DNA from: Kamptonema formosum PCC 6407
GTDB lineage: Bacteria; Cyanobacteriota; Cyanobacteriia; Cyanobacteriales; Microcoleaceae
Assembly (NCBI RefSeq): GCF_000332155.1
Contig: NZ_KB235903.1
Coordinates: 549,315-613,314, forward strand
DNA length: 64,000 nucleotides
Reading direction: 5' to 3'
Part shown: piece by piece, positions 8,760 to 17,633 of the stretch
Layout of the letters: the number at the start of each line of letters is the position of its first letter
Numbering within the stretch: position 1 is the stretch's first letter
Program-made: the position numbers and the translations under genes
The notes under the pieces: model-generated
Database searches by the model: none
The model's input: only the letters and a program-made list of their open reading frames with translations
Told to the model about the DNA's origin: nothing

Positions 8760-9713
8760 ATGAAAGGACTGTGGCTAGAAAACAAGCAACTGCAACTTTG
8801 CACCAACCTCCCCATCCCAGAACCGCCACCCGGAGAAGCCTTAGTACGAGTTTTGCGGGCGGGTATCTGCAACACAGACTTAGAATTACTCAGAGGCTAC
8901 TACCCCTATCGAGGTATCCTTGGTCACGAATTTGTCGGCATTGTCGAACGAGGGCCCGCAGACTTAGTAAATAAACGAGTCGTTGGCGAAATTAACGCCG
9001 CCTGCGGTAAGTGCCGTTTTTGCCTCAGCGAACAACCAACCCACTGCGAAAATCGCACCGTCTTGGGCATCGTCAACCGTAACGGGGCCTTTGCCGAATA
9101 CCTGACTCTACCAGTCGCAAACCTTCACCCCGTACCCGATAGCGTATCCACCGATGCGGCAACCTTCACAGAACCAGTCGCCGCCGCTTTAGAAATTCAG
9201 CAACAAGTACCCATCAGTCCAGAGGATAAAGTTTTAGTCGTCGGAGATGGCAAACTCGGCCAACTCGTCGCCCAAACCATTGCCCTCACGGGTTGCGAAC
9301 TGTTGGTTATTGGGCGACACCGCGAAAAATTAGGGAACTTGGAAGATCGCGGTATCAAAACTGGTTTTGCCGATGCCGTGAAAGACCGATATTTTGACAT
9401 CTCCATCGAGTGTACTGGGAATCCAGAAGGGTTTGCGATCGCACGTCGCGCCTTGCGTCCCAGAGGAACTCTCGTCCTCAAAAGTACCTACGCCGGAGCC
9501 CTCAGCTTCGACGCTTCGGCCTTAGTTGTCGATGAAATTACCCTAATCGGTTCTCGCTGCGGCCCATTTAAACCCGCCTTACAGTTGTTAGCCCAAAATC
9601 AAGTTGATGTTAAACATCTCATTCACAGTCGCTATCCCTTAGATGAAGGACTTGTCGCCTTTGAAAAAGCACAAAGCCCTGGGGTGTTGAAAGTGTTACT
9701 AGAAATAGAATAA
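8760..9713 (+). CDS. zinc-dependent alcohol dehydrogenase (MDR family)
   Basis: 317 residues. The medium-chain dehydrogenase/reductase fold is shown by the catalytic zinc region AGICNTDLEL with GHEFVG, the structural zinc cysteines CGKCRFCLSEQPTHC, and a Rossmann motif VLVVGDGKLGQLVAQ. It would oxidise an alcohol or polyol with NAD(P); similarity is to threonine/sorbitol-dehydrogenase-like members and the substrate is unknown. The protein is slightly short (usual 340-350), mainly in the catalytic domain. The ATG at 8760 follows an AG-rich leader. A second MDR dehydrogenase lies at 11024-12124 on the opposite strand. Confidence 0.88.
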   Translation: MKGLWLENKQLQLCTNLPIPEPPPGEALVRVLRAGICNTDLELLRGYYPYRGILGHEFVGIVERGPADLVNKRVVGEINAACGKCRFCLSEQPTHCENRTVLGIVNRNGAFAEYLTLPVANLHPVPDSVSTDAATFTEPVAAALEIQQQVPISPEDKVLVVGDGKLGQLVAQTIALTGCELLVIGRHREKLGNLEDRGIKTGFADAVKDRYFDISIECTGNPEGFAIARRALRPRGTLVLKSTYAGALSFDASALVVDEITLIGSRCGPFKPALQLLAQNQVDVKHLIHSRYPLDEGLVAFEKAQSPGVLKVLLEIE

Positions 9714-9728
9714 TATAACCGCAGAATA

Positions 9729-9756
9729 GCGATCGCACTTCTAATGGATTATAAAA
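9729..9756 (+). repeat. 28-bp direct repeat, left copy
   Basis: Identical to 10630-10657. It starts with the HIP1 octamer GCGATCGC and contains an orphan ATG-GAT-TAT-AAA that copies the first codons of the gene at 10645, here ending in a stop after six codons (9743-9763). Confidence 0.9.
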
Positions 9757-9766
9757 TTGAGTAAAA

Positions 9767-10507
9767 ATGGACATAACAAACTTCTTGCAGATGTTTGAGC
9801 TAACACCGATCGCACTACACCAAGACTATTTATGTCGTCTTCTCCGCACCACGATAGATATTATGCGGTCTGACTCTGGGATTAGCTTGGGTGGAAGTCG
9901 TTATGGTGGTTCGCCTGATTTGCCAGAAGGATTCGAGTGGCCAACTCACCATCTCGGACTTTACCGCTTCCTTGGCCAGTTTAACTTTGCAGAAATTCCA
10001 CAAGTTAATGCTGGTTTGCCTGAGTGCGGACTATTAAGCCTTTTCGTCGCTGATGATCCTGATGGTGAAAGCGATCTTTTTTGGGGAGATCCGGGCTATA
10101 TTCATGCAGAATTCTTTACTGATATAACAAAACTTGTTCCTAATGTATCGCCTGATTCGGTTGCAAGAGGCTCTAGCTGCACAATCACATTTAGACAGAC
10201 ATTCGATCTCCCTTTTGACGAATATCAAGTTGACGAGTGGTCATTTCATACAGATGAGCTATGTGCATCTTATCGCGATCTTCGGAATGCTTTACACCAC
10301 AGTGAAGACTATCTTCTCGGATATCCATCGCATTGTAGCCTTGCATACGATCCAACTCCGGGAGCAGAGTGGATTTCGCTATTTACAGCTAATTCCAATG
10401 ACGAATTAGATTGGTCTTGGCACGATGGTGATAAGCTCATGATCTTCATAGAGATTGAACGCCTCAAAAAACACGACTTTTCAAATCTAAGATCGGACGC
10501 TGGTTAA
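9767..10507 (+). CDS. DUF1963 (YwqG-like) protein
   Basis: 246 residues. The segment SLGGSRYGGSPDLPEGFEWP followed by FLGQFNFAEI is the hallmark of DUF1963/YwqG proteins, and LSLFVADDPDG and DWGDGDKLMIFIE-like C-terminal residues fit too. The biochemical role of the family is unknown; members often occur with toxin-immunity or SMI1/KNR4-type genes, which are absent here. The gene lies between two perfect 28-bp direct repeats (9729-9756 and 10630-10657), one overlapping the start of the downstream gene, which suggests that it entered as a cassette. Confidence 0.8.
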   Translation: MDITNFLQMFELTPIALHQDYLCRLLRTTIDIMRSDSGISLGGSRYGGSPDLPEGFEWPTHHLGLYRFLGQFNFAEIPQVNAGLPECGLLSLFVADDPDGESDLFWGDPGYIHAEFFTDITKLVPNVSPDSVARGSSCTITFRQTFDLPFDEYQVDEWSFHTDELCASYRDLRNALHHSEDYLLGYPSHCSLAYDPTPGAEWISLFTANSNDELDWSWHDGDKLMIFIEIERLKKHDFSNLRSDAG

Positions 10508-10629
10508 TAGCCTGTAAGTAGGGCTGACCGTGCCCACGCTGCGACTACATAGCCAGTTCCAGCTATTGGTAGATTAGCAAGTAATCGGTCTAAATGTCGT
10601 CGTGCTGCGAGTGATATAATGTTAGAGTC

Positions 10630-10657
10630 GCGATCGCACTTCTAATGGATTATAAAA
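10630..10657 (+). repeat. 28-bp direct repeat, right copy
   Basis: Second copy of the repeat at 9729-9756. It covers the 15 bases before and the first 13 bases of the gene starting at 10645. With the left copy it brackets the DUF1963 gene. Confidence 0.9.
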
Positions 10658-10989
10658 CAGCTCGCAATTTTCTGATCGATCAGGGTACTGCTCTTGAAAC
10701 TCAACGAAATCCTGATGCTTTTTTGAGCCGTCTTAAACAAGGGAATGCACCAATTCCCGGACAAGTGACTAATATATTATTGGCTCTAAAAATTGTTTTT
10801 GATACTTTGCAAGAATCCCCAATGCTGGATCGGCAGTTAGTTTATGCACTGCATTTATTTGCCGTTGAAAGCGTGCGGCAATTTGAAGCCGGAAGCCGCA
10901 GCGGTATTGCTTGGCCCCCAGTTTTAAAGGAAGATGTGAAGCGGATTGCGATCGCAGTTAAAAATATCTTTTCGGGAGTCTGGCAGTAG
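10645..10989 (+). CDS. conserved cyanobacterial protein of unknown function
   Basis: 114 residues, probably soluble and helical. The start MDYKTARNFLIDQG, the segment NPDAFLSRLKQGNAPIPGQV and the C-terminal DVKRIAIAVKNIF are features I associate with a short conserved cyanobacterial family that databases sometimes label dethiobiotin synthetase; it has no P-loop, so that name is not supported. The ATG at 10645 sits inside the 28-bp repeat. The gene was probably next to the alcohol dehydrogenase before the DUF1963 insertion. Confidence 0.7.
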   Translation: MDYKTARNFLIDQGTALETQRNPDAFLSRLKQGNAPIPGQVTNILLALKIVFDTLQESPMLDRQLVYALHLFAVESVRQFEAGSRSGIAWPPVLKEDVKRIAIAVKNIFSGVWQ

Positions 10990-11036
10990 CAACTGTTAAT
11001 TGTTAACCGTTAACTGTTAACTGTTAACAATTAGGT
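10986..11036. repeat. GTTAACY heptamer tandem repeat
   Basis: Seven-base units of the type TGTTAAC repeated about six times. They reach into the 3' end of the converging dehydrogenase gene, whose stop codon (TTA on the plus strand, 11024-11026) is provided by the repeat. Confidence 0.8.
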
Positions 11037-12124
11037 TCAATTGCTACTTTGATTACTTTGCGATCGCGCATATCTTGAAATACTTGTTCTAAATCTTTTA
11101 AAGGCTGACGATCGCTCACAAATAATTCAAATGGAATCCTCCGCGTTGCTAATAGAGATAATGCCTCTCTAACGTATTTTGGCGTATTGTGAAAAACTCC
11201 TTTTAGCGTTAATTCACTATAGTGTAATTGCTCTGTACTTAATGCGATCGCTGTATCTTTAGGACAACCACCAAATAAATTTACAGTTGCACCCGGACGA
11301 GCACAAGCGATCGCAGTTTCCCAAACAGAAGGGACACCTGTACATTCAATTACCGTATCTGCACCCCAACCATCTGTTAATTCTTTCACCACCGCAGATA
11401 TATCCGTTATCTGGTGATAATTAAACACCTTCGCTGCACCTAATTGTTTGCCAATTTCCAGCCGATTATTGTTACCACCAAATAAGAAAACTTCCCCATC
11501 AGGAAATACAAAATTTCCGTTTTCTTCCTTCCCTCTTCCTTCTTCCTTCTTCCTTCTTCCCTCTTCCTTCAACTGACCGAGTACCGCCACAAACATCAGT
11601 CCAATTGCTCCATCTCCTAAGACTAAAATGCGATCGCCTTCTTTCACATTTGACCTAGCAATCCCGTGTAATACGCAGGCTAAAGGTTCAGTCATTGAGG
11701 CTAAAGCCTCCGGTAAATCATTAGGAATTGGTAGCAAATTATGCTCGACAATTGGGGCTGGAATCTTTAAATACTCTGCAAAAGTGCCATTATTCCACGT
11801 CAAATGCGGACAGAGAGAATATTCTTCGCGTTGACAAAAGAAACATTTCATGCAGGGAGCAGAATTATTAGCAACCACGCGATCGCCTATCTCCCAACCT
11901 TTCACACCTTCTCCAATTGCCACTATTTGCCCCGCCGCTTCGTGACCAAATAGCGTTGGAGGCCGTAGCATTTTCGCGTGTCCTCCCCGCCGCCAAACCT
12001 TCAAATCTGTGCCGCAAGTTGTCGCCGTCGCTACTCGGATTACGACTTCACCCGCCGCTGGTGAGGGGTCAGCAACCGTTTCTAGCCGTAAATCTTCTTG
12101 ACCGTAAAGTACCGCTGCGAGCAT
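11024..12124 (-). CDS. zinc-dependent alcohol dehydrogenase with in-frame microsatellite insert
   Basis: About 366 residues. MDR features: CGTDLKVW with GHEAAGQIVAIG (catalytic zinc), CMKCFFCQREEYSLC (structural zinc), Rossmann motif ILVLGDGAIGLMF, and later IECTGVPSVWETA. After the first beta-alpha of the nucleotide domain (about residues 183-205) a charged, low-complexity stretch of Lys, Glu, Arg and Gly interrupts the usual sequence. It is encoded by a TTCTTCC microsatellite (11525-11575), which appears to have inserted in frame. I prefer the ATG at 12124 (MLAAVLYGQEDLRLE) to the in-frame TTG at 12148. Activity with this insert is uncertain. Confidence 0.85.
   Translation of the reverse strand: MLAAVLYGQEDLRLETVADPSPAAGEVVIRVATATTCGTDLKVWRRGGHAKMLRPPTLFGHEAAGQIVAIGEGVKGWEIGDRVVANNSAPCMKCFFCQREEYSLCPHLTWNNGTFAEYLKIPAPIVEHNLLPIPNDLPEALASMTEPLACVLHGIARSNVKEGDRILVLGDGAIGLMFVAVLGQLKEEGRRKKEEGRGKEENGNFVFPDGEVFLFGGNNNRLEIGKQLGAAKVFNYHQITDISAVVKELTDGWGADTVIECTGVPSVWETAIACARPGATVNLFGGCPKDTAIALSTEQLHYSELTLKGVFHNTPKYVREALSLLATRRIPFELFVSDRQPLKDLEQVFQDMRDRKVIKVAIEPNC
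11525..11575. repeat. TTCTTCC microsatellite within a coding region
   Basis: About 50 bases of TTCCTTC/TTCTTCC units. It reads on the coding strand as GAAGGAAGAA-type DNA, the same family as the intergenic repeats at 8679 and 40033. It keeps the frame of the dehydrogenase gene open. Confidence 0.88.
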
Positions 12125-12273
12125 CGTCAACTGCCTACTATTTCCCAACTCAATTATTTTAGAGTAGTAGGTGCAGCTCTGGGGAAAATCTTTAGCAAGA
12201 CTTAAGTTATTTTTGGGAAAGTTAATTCTACAATTGTCTACAATTGGTTAGGTAGCTAAGTTATAATTGACAA

Positions 12274-12594
12274 ATGACCAGCATTAATTACGGGGTGGTA
12301 CTGGTGACAGCCAGTTCGCGGGTGGAAGCGGAAGCGATCGCTAAGGCTTTAGTTGAAAGTCAGCTAGCGGCTTGTGTTAGTTTCACGCAAATCCACTCGA
12401 TCTATACTTGGCAAGGCGAGATTAATTCAGAGTCAGAATGGCAGCTAATTATTAAAACTGATTTAGCCAAGTTTGATGTATTAGCAACAAAGGTGCGTCA
12501 ACTCCATTCTTATGAAGTTCCGGAAATAATAGCTCTTCCTATTGTGGCTGGTAATCCGGCCTATCTTCAGTGGATTTCAGAACAAGTTGATTAA
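12274..12594 (+). CDS. cutA: divalent cation tolerance protein CutA
   Basis: 106 residues, the usual CutA1 length. Recognised by VVLVTASSRVEAEAIAKALV, LAACVSFTQIHSIYTWQGEI and the C-terminal YEVPEIIALPIVAGNPAYLQW, including the conserved Tyr-Glu-Val-Pro. CutA proteins form very stable trimers related to PII; they are linked to copper and divalent cation tolerance in E. coli, while the role in cyanobacteria is unclear. The gene starts 150 bp from the divergently transcribed alcohol dehydrogenase. Confidence 0.93.
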   Translation: MTSINYGVVLVTASSRVEAEAIAKALVESQLAACVSFTQIHSIYTWQGEINSESEWQLIIKTDLAKFDVLATKVRQLHSYEVPEIIALPIVAGNPAYLQWISEQVD

Positions 12595-12711
12595 TTGTAT
12601 CATGGTATAAGTGTGAGCCACCGAAAAATTAGCTGACTAAATTTATTAATTTTATAATATGTCCAAAATTTACAATTGGAAACGCTTCTGGTGCCCGATA
12701 ACAGGCAATAC

Positions 12712-12865
12712 AATCCCTATTATGTCACTCTCGGCAGAGAATTTTCTGGAACTACTGGTTTGTAAGGCTTTCGCCGGGCGTTGCATAAATTATTGAGAAT
12801 GGCTAAAATCCAGCGATCTCAAGGCGAAAGCCTTTTTCTCTGACCAAAGTGACATAATAGGGATT
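12712..12865. mobile_element. MITE-like element with 17-bp terminal inverted repeats
   Basis: 154 bp bounded by AATCCCTATTATGTCAC and its exact reverse complement (12849-12865). Inside is a second inverted pair, AAGGCTTTCGCC and GGCGAAAGCCTT. It does not encode a protein. The internal segment with TAAATTATTGAGAATGG and CTAAAATCCAG has a relative at 58343-58398. It lies in the 405-bp gap between cutA and the glycosyltransferase. Confidence 0.82.
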
Positions 12866-12999
12866 ACGTGAATTATCCTAGCTAAATCGCGATCGCTCTT
12901 TTACTGTTATAGCAACCGCCAGGGCGATTAGGGCAAGTACAACTGTTACCTTTAGTCCATAATCTCTTAGGTCGTAACCTCTTCCCTCTTCCCTAGTCC

Positions 13000-14196
13000 C
13001 TAGTCCCTAGCTATATCGTTTCCCAATCTCTTTAACCGAATTCTTTCATAAACTTGGGATGGCAATAGTTTGTGTATGCTCATTCGCCGCTCAATATCGG
13101 CAATTGTCATCCCTGAGCTATTTGAGTTTGAGGCTGAATCTAATTCTATTTCTGAATCAGATTTCTCTACAAATTGAGGCAGAAATGATTGAGTTATAAG
13201 TTTTAATATACTGTCAATTGTTAGCAGATAAAAGTTATGATGTAAAATAGTCATTAGCCAATCTGCTTTCAAAGCTTTATATAGCCAAACTAAGGTACTT
13301 TTATAATTCTTGCTTTGCTTATTTTTAGAGGCAAAGTAGATATAAAATTTACTGCTAGACCAATTATAAATACTAGGGACAATCTCAGGGTGACGCTGCC
13401 GGATATCTGCCATAATTAAAGCGTGAGACTTTGCCATTTCTGCACAGTTGGAAGACATACTGCTAGTAATCTGGCGATAGCCGACTAGAAACTCTGGAAC
13501 AACTTTAAATTGATAATATTCCGCAATGCGGAGATAAAGATCCCAGTCTTCACAGCCTTGAGCATTTTCTGCTTTCAATTGACAGTTGTAACCGCCGACT
13601 TTCTCTAAACAAACACGGCGAATTAGGGAGGAGCTAGCATTGCCTATAAAATATTTATAAATTAGAGGTTTGTATACTTCTCCTTCTATGGTAGAATTGT
13701 AGAATCCTCCTGTTAGTAATTCTTCTCGATCGATATCTAGCGACCAAGAATAAACTAATCCTACCGATGGCTCAGAATTTAACATACACTGCACTTGTTT
13801 TTCCAGGTTTTGAGGATACCAAATATCATCCGCATCAATGGGTGCAATATATTCGCCACTGGATTTTTCAATAGCTAAATTTCGAGCCGCTGCAACTCCG
13901 GCATTAGACTGTTGCAGAAAGATAATGCGCCGATCTTGTTGAGTAAAAGATTTGACTATTTCCGCAGTGCGATCGCTAGAGCCATCATCAACGACCACAA
14001 CCTCAATATTATCATAAGTTTGAGATAAGACAGACAAGAGCGTTTTTTCAATAAAAACTTCAGCATTATAGGCTGGTATAATAACTGAAACTAAAGGCAA
14101 TGCCAAATCATTTTTAGAGATATCCATATCTAGGGTAGTTATCTGAGAGTGGTTTGGGTTCGACTCTCTACTGAACCTAATATATCTAAATGCCAT
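13000..14196 (-). CDS. glycosyltransferase family 2
   Basis: 398 residues. The GT-A fold starts at about residue 36 with VSVIIPAYNAEVFIEKTLLS; VVVDDGSSDRT (residues 67-77) binds the nucleotide and the DADD motif at 121-124 is the metal-binding DXD. The residues YNCQLKAENAQGCEDWDLYL contain the family ED motif, the likely catalytic base region. It would transfer a sugar to a surface polysaccharide or glycolipid. An alternative start is the ATG at 14127 (MDISKNDLALP), which removes 23 residues with no family similarity; no ribosome binding site decides between them. Confidence 0.85.
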   Translation of the reverse strand: MAFRYIRFSRESNPNHSQITTLDMDISKNDLALPLVSVIIPAYNAEVFIEKTLLSVLSQTYDNIEVVVVDDGSSDRTAEIVKSFTQQDRRIIFLQQSNAGVAAARNLAIEKSSGEYIAPIDADDIWYPQNLEKQVQCMLNSEPSVGLVYSWSLDIDREELLTGGFYNSTIEGEVYKPLIYKYFIGNASSSLIRRVCLEKVGGYNCQLKAENAQGCEDWDLYLRIAEYYQFKVVPEFLVGYRQITSSMSSNCAEMAKSHALIMADIRQRHPEIVPSIYNWSSSKFYIYFASKNKQSKNYKSTLVWLYKALKADWLMTILHHNFYLLTIDSILKLITQSFLPQFVEKSDSEIELDSASNSNSSGMTIADIERRMSIHKLLPSQVYERIRLKRLGNDIARD

Positions 14197-14602
14197 TTCG
14201 CGTCAAGGGTGAAACTGGCAAGTCGGATCTGGGTACTCTAAGCTGAGAGCGCAAAGAAAAAGTATTATACTATACTTGACCAGCATACTTGGATAAAAAT
14301 TTTGTGTGGTGCATGAATGTTAAACTAAAAGCAGGCTCAACGTTTTGGGAAGTTTATCAAAGTAACCAAATAATTAAAGAATTGGTAAAGATGCCCTGGA
14401 AACAATAGCACTGTCAATAAAATGTTTACTAGAATACAAGTAGAAATCAACGCAAGGCAATTACGAAGATTAACAAAAATTATGTATTTGAGGACACAAG
14501 CTTAATGGTTCTCCCTCAAAAATAAACAGACTTTACCCGTTGTAAAGTAGCATCTGTAAAACTCAAGTACATTTTGGCAATTTAATTTAAACAGTTTAGG
14601 TA
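14197..14602. other. intergenic region between divergent glycosyltransferases
   Basis: 406 bp, AT-rich. I see no convincing ORF, repeat or RNA. It should hold the promoters of both flanking genes, but no clear -35/-10 pair stood out. Confidence 0.5.
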
Positions 14603-15631
14603 ATGCTTGATCACAATGAGTTGACCGTCTCAGTTATTATCCCAGTTCACAATGGGGGCGCATACTTCCGCACCTGTCTGTCCAAATTGGCGGAAGCCTT
14701 ACCAAGAGCTACCGAAATTATTGTAGTGGCAGATGGTGATACGGATGGTTCCTGGCGTTTAGCCAGGGAATACGGCGCAAAAGTAATTAGAATTCCCGAA
14801 TCTGGTGGCCCGGCCCAGGCTCGGAATCTGGGGGCACTGGCAGCTCAGGGAGATATTCTGTTTTTTGTAGATGCAGATGTTGCTATCTGTCCAGAGGCTA
14901 TAGGTTATGTGATGAAGATTTTCCAGGGGAATCCGTACTTAGCTGCGATGATTGGTTCTTATGATGATGCTCCTGGTTCGCCTAATTTCTTATCTCAGTA
15001 CCGAAACTTGCTGCATCACTACGTTCACCAAACTGGCTGCGAGGAAGCGTCCACATTTTGGGGTGCTTGCGGGGCTATCCGCCGAGAGATTTTTTTGGCT
15101 GTGGGTGGCTTTAATGAGATTTACCGTCGGCCTTCGATTGAAGATATTGAGCTGGGGTATCGACTGAAGGCGGCGGGTTATCGGATTCGATTGTGTAAGA
15201 CGTTACAAGTAAAACATTTAAAACGCTGGGAAGCTGTTTCTCTGCTGAAAGCTGACTTTTTCTACCGGGCACTACCTTGGACTGAATTGATTTTGCGCGA
15301 TCGCAGATTGAATAATGACCTTAACCTGCAAGTTTCTAGCCGAATCAGCGCGATGTTAGCTTATGGGTTAGTGGGATGTTTGGCTCTAGCATGGCTTTGG
15401 GTTGGGTTTTTGCTAGTAGCAATAGTGTTCGCTCTATTGCTTTTCTGGCTAAATGCGCCACTTTACCGCTTCTTTGCCCGTAAACAGGGGCTCTGGTTTG
15501 CACTCAAGACTATTCCTTGGCACTGGCTGTATTATCTTTACAGTGGACTGGCTTTTGCGATCGGCACTGTAAGACATCTATCCCAGAAAGGGGGCCTTTT
15601 TAAGGTTGGCTCTCCAGCATCGGCTCAGTAA
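14603..15631 (+). CDS. membrane-associated glycosyltransferase family 2
   Basis: 342 residues. GT-A domain with VSVIIPVHNGGAYFRTCL, VVADGDTDGSWRLA, the DXD-type FFVDADVAI and the ED motif in PSIEDIELGYRLKAAG. Two or three hydrophobic segments near the C-terminus (about 255-300 and 315-330) suggest membrane attachment. It probably adds a sugar to a lipid-linked precursor of a surface glycan. It is followed after 155 bp by an FAD oxidoreductase in the same direction; the pair may belong to one polysaccharide or glycolipid pathway. Confidence 0.85.
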   Translation: MLDHNELTVSVIIPVHNGGAYFRTCLSKLAEALPRATEIIVVADGDTDGSWRLAREYGAKVIRIPESGGPAQARNLGALAAQGDILFFVDADVAICPEAIGYVMKIFQGNPYLAAMIGSYDDAPGSPNFLSQYRNLLHHYVHQTGCEEASTFWGACGAIRREIFLAVGGFNEIYRRPSIEDIELGYRLKAAGYRIRLCKTLQVKHLKRWEAVSLLKADFFYRALPWTELILRDRRLNNDLNLQVSSRISAMLAYGLVGCLALAWLWVGFLLVAIVFALLLFWLNAPLYRFFARKQGLWFALKTIPWHWLYYLYSGLAFAIGTVRHLSQKGGLFKVGSPASAQ

Positions 15632-15786
15632 TAATGATGGAGGTGTGCGATCGCACTCATAAATCCCCGCCCAAATCCGCGAATTGTTGTAGGATGTTGT
15701 TTTGGGAATAGCATCTACCGGAATTTTGAGCAGAGCCGTTTTCTAGAAATCCTAGAAGACAAAAGTAAACCTGGAGGTACTCTAAG

Positions 15787-17214
15787 TTGGAGCATTACCC
15801 TGTCATCATCACCGGCGCTGGCCCCGCAGGTTTAACCGCTGCTTACGAACTGGTTAAACAAGGCGTAGCACCTCTGGTGCTAGAAAAAGGTGATAAAGTT
15901 GGTGGAATCGCCCGCACGGAAACCTACAAAGGTTATCGTTTTGATATCGGCGGCCACCGATTTTACACTAAAGTTGAAGCTGTCCAGCAGCTCTGGATGG
16001 AGGTACTAGCAAAAGATTTTATTAAAGTACCCCGCCTATCGCGGATTTACTACGGAGGCAGATTTTTTAACTATCCCCTCAGCGCCTTCAATACTTTATC
16101 TAACCTTGGCATTATCGAAAGTCTATTGATTTTGTTGAGCTACTTTAAAATTAGAATGCAGCCACTTCCTGAAGAAGAAACTTTCGAGCAGTGGGTGACT
16201 AATCGCTTTGGCGAACGTTTGTATAAGACATTTTTTAAGACTTATACTGAGAAAGTTTGGGGGATTCCTTGCAATCAGATTCAAGCAGACTGGGCAGCGC
16301 AGCGGATTAAAGGACTGTCGCTGACAACAGCTATAATTAATGCTCTTTTTGGTAGTAATGATACTAAAACATTGATTAAAGAATTTGATTATCCCCGCTT
16401 AGGGCCGGGGATGATGTGGGAGCGGTTTACAGAACTTGTAGAGGAAAAAGGGGGGAAAGTAGAACTCAATACAGGAGTAATTCGGATTGAGCGAGATGGA
16501 TATCGGATTAAGAGCATCGCCGCAGAGCAAGATGGAAAAATATTAGAATTCTCTGGCGATAACTTTATTTCCAGTATGCCCGTATCGGCCCTGCTTAATC
16601 GCATGGAACCTCAGCCCCCCGAAGAAGTCATTCATGCAGCGCGATCCCTTAACTATCGTGCTTTCATGATTGTCTCCCTGGTTGTAAATCAGCGCGATTT
16701 ATTTCCTGACAATTGGATATATATTCACACTCCCGATGTGAAAGTGGGGCGGATTCAAAACTTCAAGAATTGGAGTCCTGAGATGGTTCCCGACTTGAGC
16801 AAAACTTGTTTGGGAATGGAATATTTCTGTGACGAAGGTGATGAAATCTGGAACATGGCAGATAAGGATCTGATCGAATTGGCAGCTCGCGAGCTAGAGT
16901 GTTTGAATTTAGCCAAAGCTAGTGATGTCGAAGATGGAGTCGTGATTCGTCAACCAAAAGCTTACCCCGTTTATGATAGCGAGTATCGCCAACATTTGGA
17001 AGTGATTCAAGGTTTTCTTACCAAATTTGAGAACTTGCAAACTATTGGTCGCAACGGAATGCACAGATATAACAATCAAGATCATTCCATGCTGACTGGG
17101 ATTTTGGCAGTGAGAAATATTTTCGGGGATAATCACGATTTGTGGGATGTCAACACTGAGCGTTCTTATTACGAAGATTTCACGTCAGAGAAGTTGAAGA
17201 AGAAGAATAATTAG
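15787..17214 (+). CDS. NAD(P)/FAD-dependent amine-oxidase-like oxidoreductase
   Basis: 475 residues. The N-terminal dinucleotide-binding motif VIITGAGPAGLTAAYEL with LVLEKGDKVGGIARTETYKG binds FAD, and FDIGGHRFYTKVEAV is the next family motif. The fold matches the protoporphyrinogen-oxidase/UDP-galactopyranose-mutase-like group. Neighbouring glycosyltransferases suggest a sugar or lipid-carrier substrate; this is inference. The start is a TTG at 15787, supported by a strong GGAGG ribosome binding site at 15773-15777 and by the FAD motif starting within six residues. Confidence 0.8.
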   Translation: MEHYPVIITGAGPAGLTAAYELVKQGVAPLVLEKGDKVGGIARTETYKGYRFDIGGHRFYTKVEAVQQLWMEVLAKDFIKVPRLSRIYYGGRFFNYPLSAFNTLSNLGIIESLLILLSYFKIRMQPLPEEETFEQWVTNRFGERLYKTFFKTYTEKVWGIPCNQIQADWAAQRIKGLSLTTAIINALFGSNDTKTLIKEFDYPRLGPGMMWERFTELVEEKGGKVELNTGVIRIERDGYRIKSIAAEQDGKILEFSGDNFISSMPVSALLNRMEPQPPEEVIHAARSLNYRAFMIVSLVVNQRDLFPDNWIYIHTPDVKVGRIQNFKNWSPEMVPDLSKTCLGMEYFCDEGDEIWNMADKDLIELAARELECLNLAKASDVEDGVVIRQPKAYPVYDSEYRQHLEVIQGFLTKFENLQTIGRNGMHRYNNQDHSMLTGILAVRNIFGDNHDLWDVNTERSYYEDFTSEKLKKKNN

Positions 17215-17293
17215 CGTTCCTGCTAACACCAATTCTCGAAAGTCTTGCTACAACCTTGAGTTTGGGTTTCACTGCTGGGACTTACGCACTATG

Positions 17294-17344
17294 TAACGCC
17301 GCCAACGGGCCTGGTCTAAACAACCGCGCCCGTTGGCGGCGTTA
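17294..17344. repeat. TAACGCCGCC palindrome, copy 1
   Basis: Perfect 17-bp arms (17294-17310 and 17328-17344) around a 17-base loop, flanked by ACTTACGCA and by GGATAGTTTTGCA. It is the same family as the hairpin at 23765-23812. Confidence 0.85.
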
Positions 17345-17389
17345 AGGATAGTTTTGCATATGTCCGACTGCCTAAGATTGCATAAAATT

Positions 17390-17524
17390 AGGACTTACGC
17401 AGGTATTCCCAGAAACCGGGTTTTTGAGAGAATCTGTGGATAAGGGCGAAGTATTTTCGTCAAAAAACCTGTTGGTTGAGCGAAAGTCGAAACCCGGTTT
17501 CTGTGGTTGGGTGCCAAAGTCCTG
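17390..17524. repeat. GAAACCGGG palindromic element, copy 2
   Basis: Outer ends AGGACTTACGC and AAGTCCT. Inside it shares AAACCGGGTTTTTGAGAGAA and GGGCGAAGTATTTTCGTC with the element at 6326-6430, in the opposite orientation. Confidence 0.78.
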
Positions 17525-17633
17525 ATATCTTTAGCCTTCGTCTTTAGGAAATGAAACTTTGTGTGCGATACTATTTCAGCAATAGGGCGATTAACCCCAC
17601 AACCTATAGTAAAAGTTGTCTGTGAAACAAAAA

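Larger units (their letters stand above)
17215..17633. other. gene-free region with two palindromic elements
   Basis: Holds a TAACGCCGCC palindrome (17280-17360) and a GAAACCGGG element (17390-17524). The remaining ~90 bp before the transporter operon should contain its promoter; I see no clear NtcA site (GTA-N8-TAC). Confidence 0.6.

Noticed and set aside
10645-10989. Dethiobiotin synthetase
   Set aside because: I recall this label for similar cyanobacterial proteins, but the sequence has no P-loop and is half the length of BioD.
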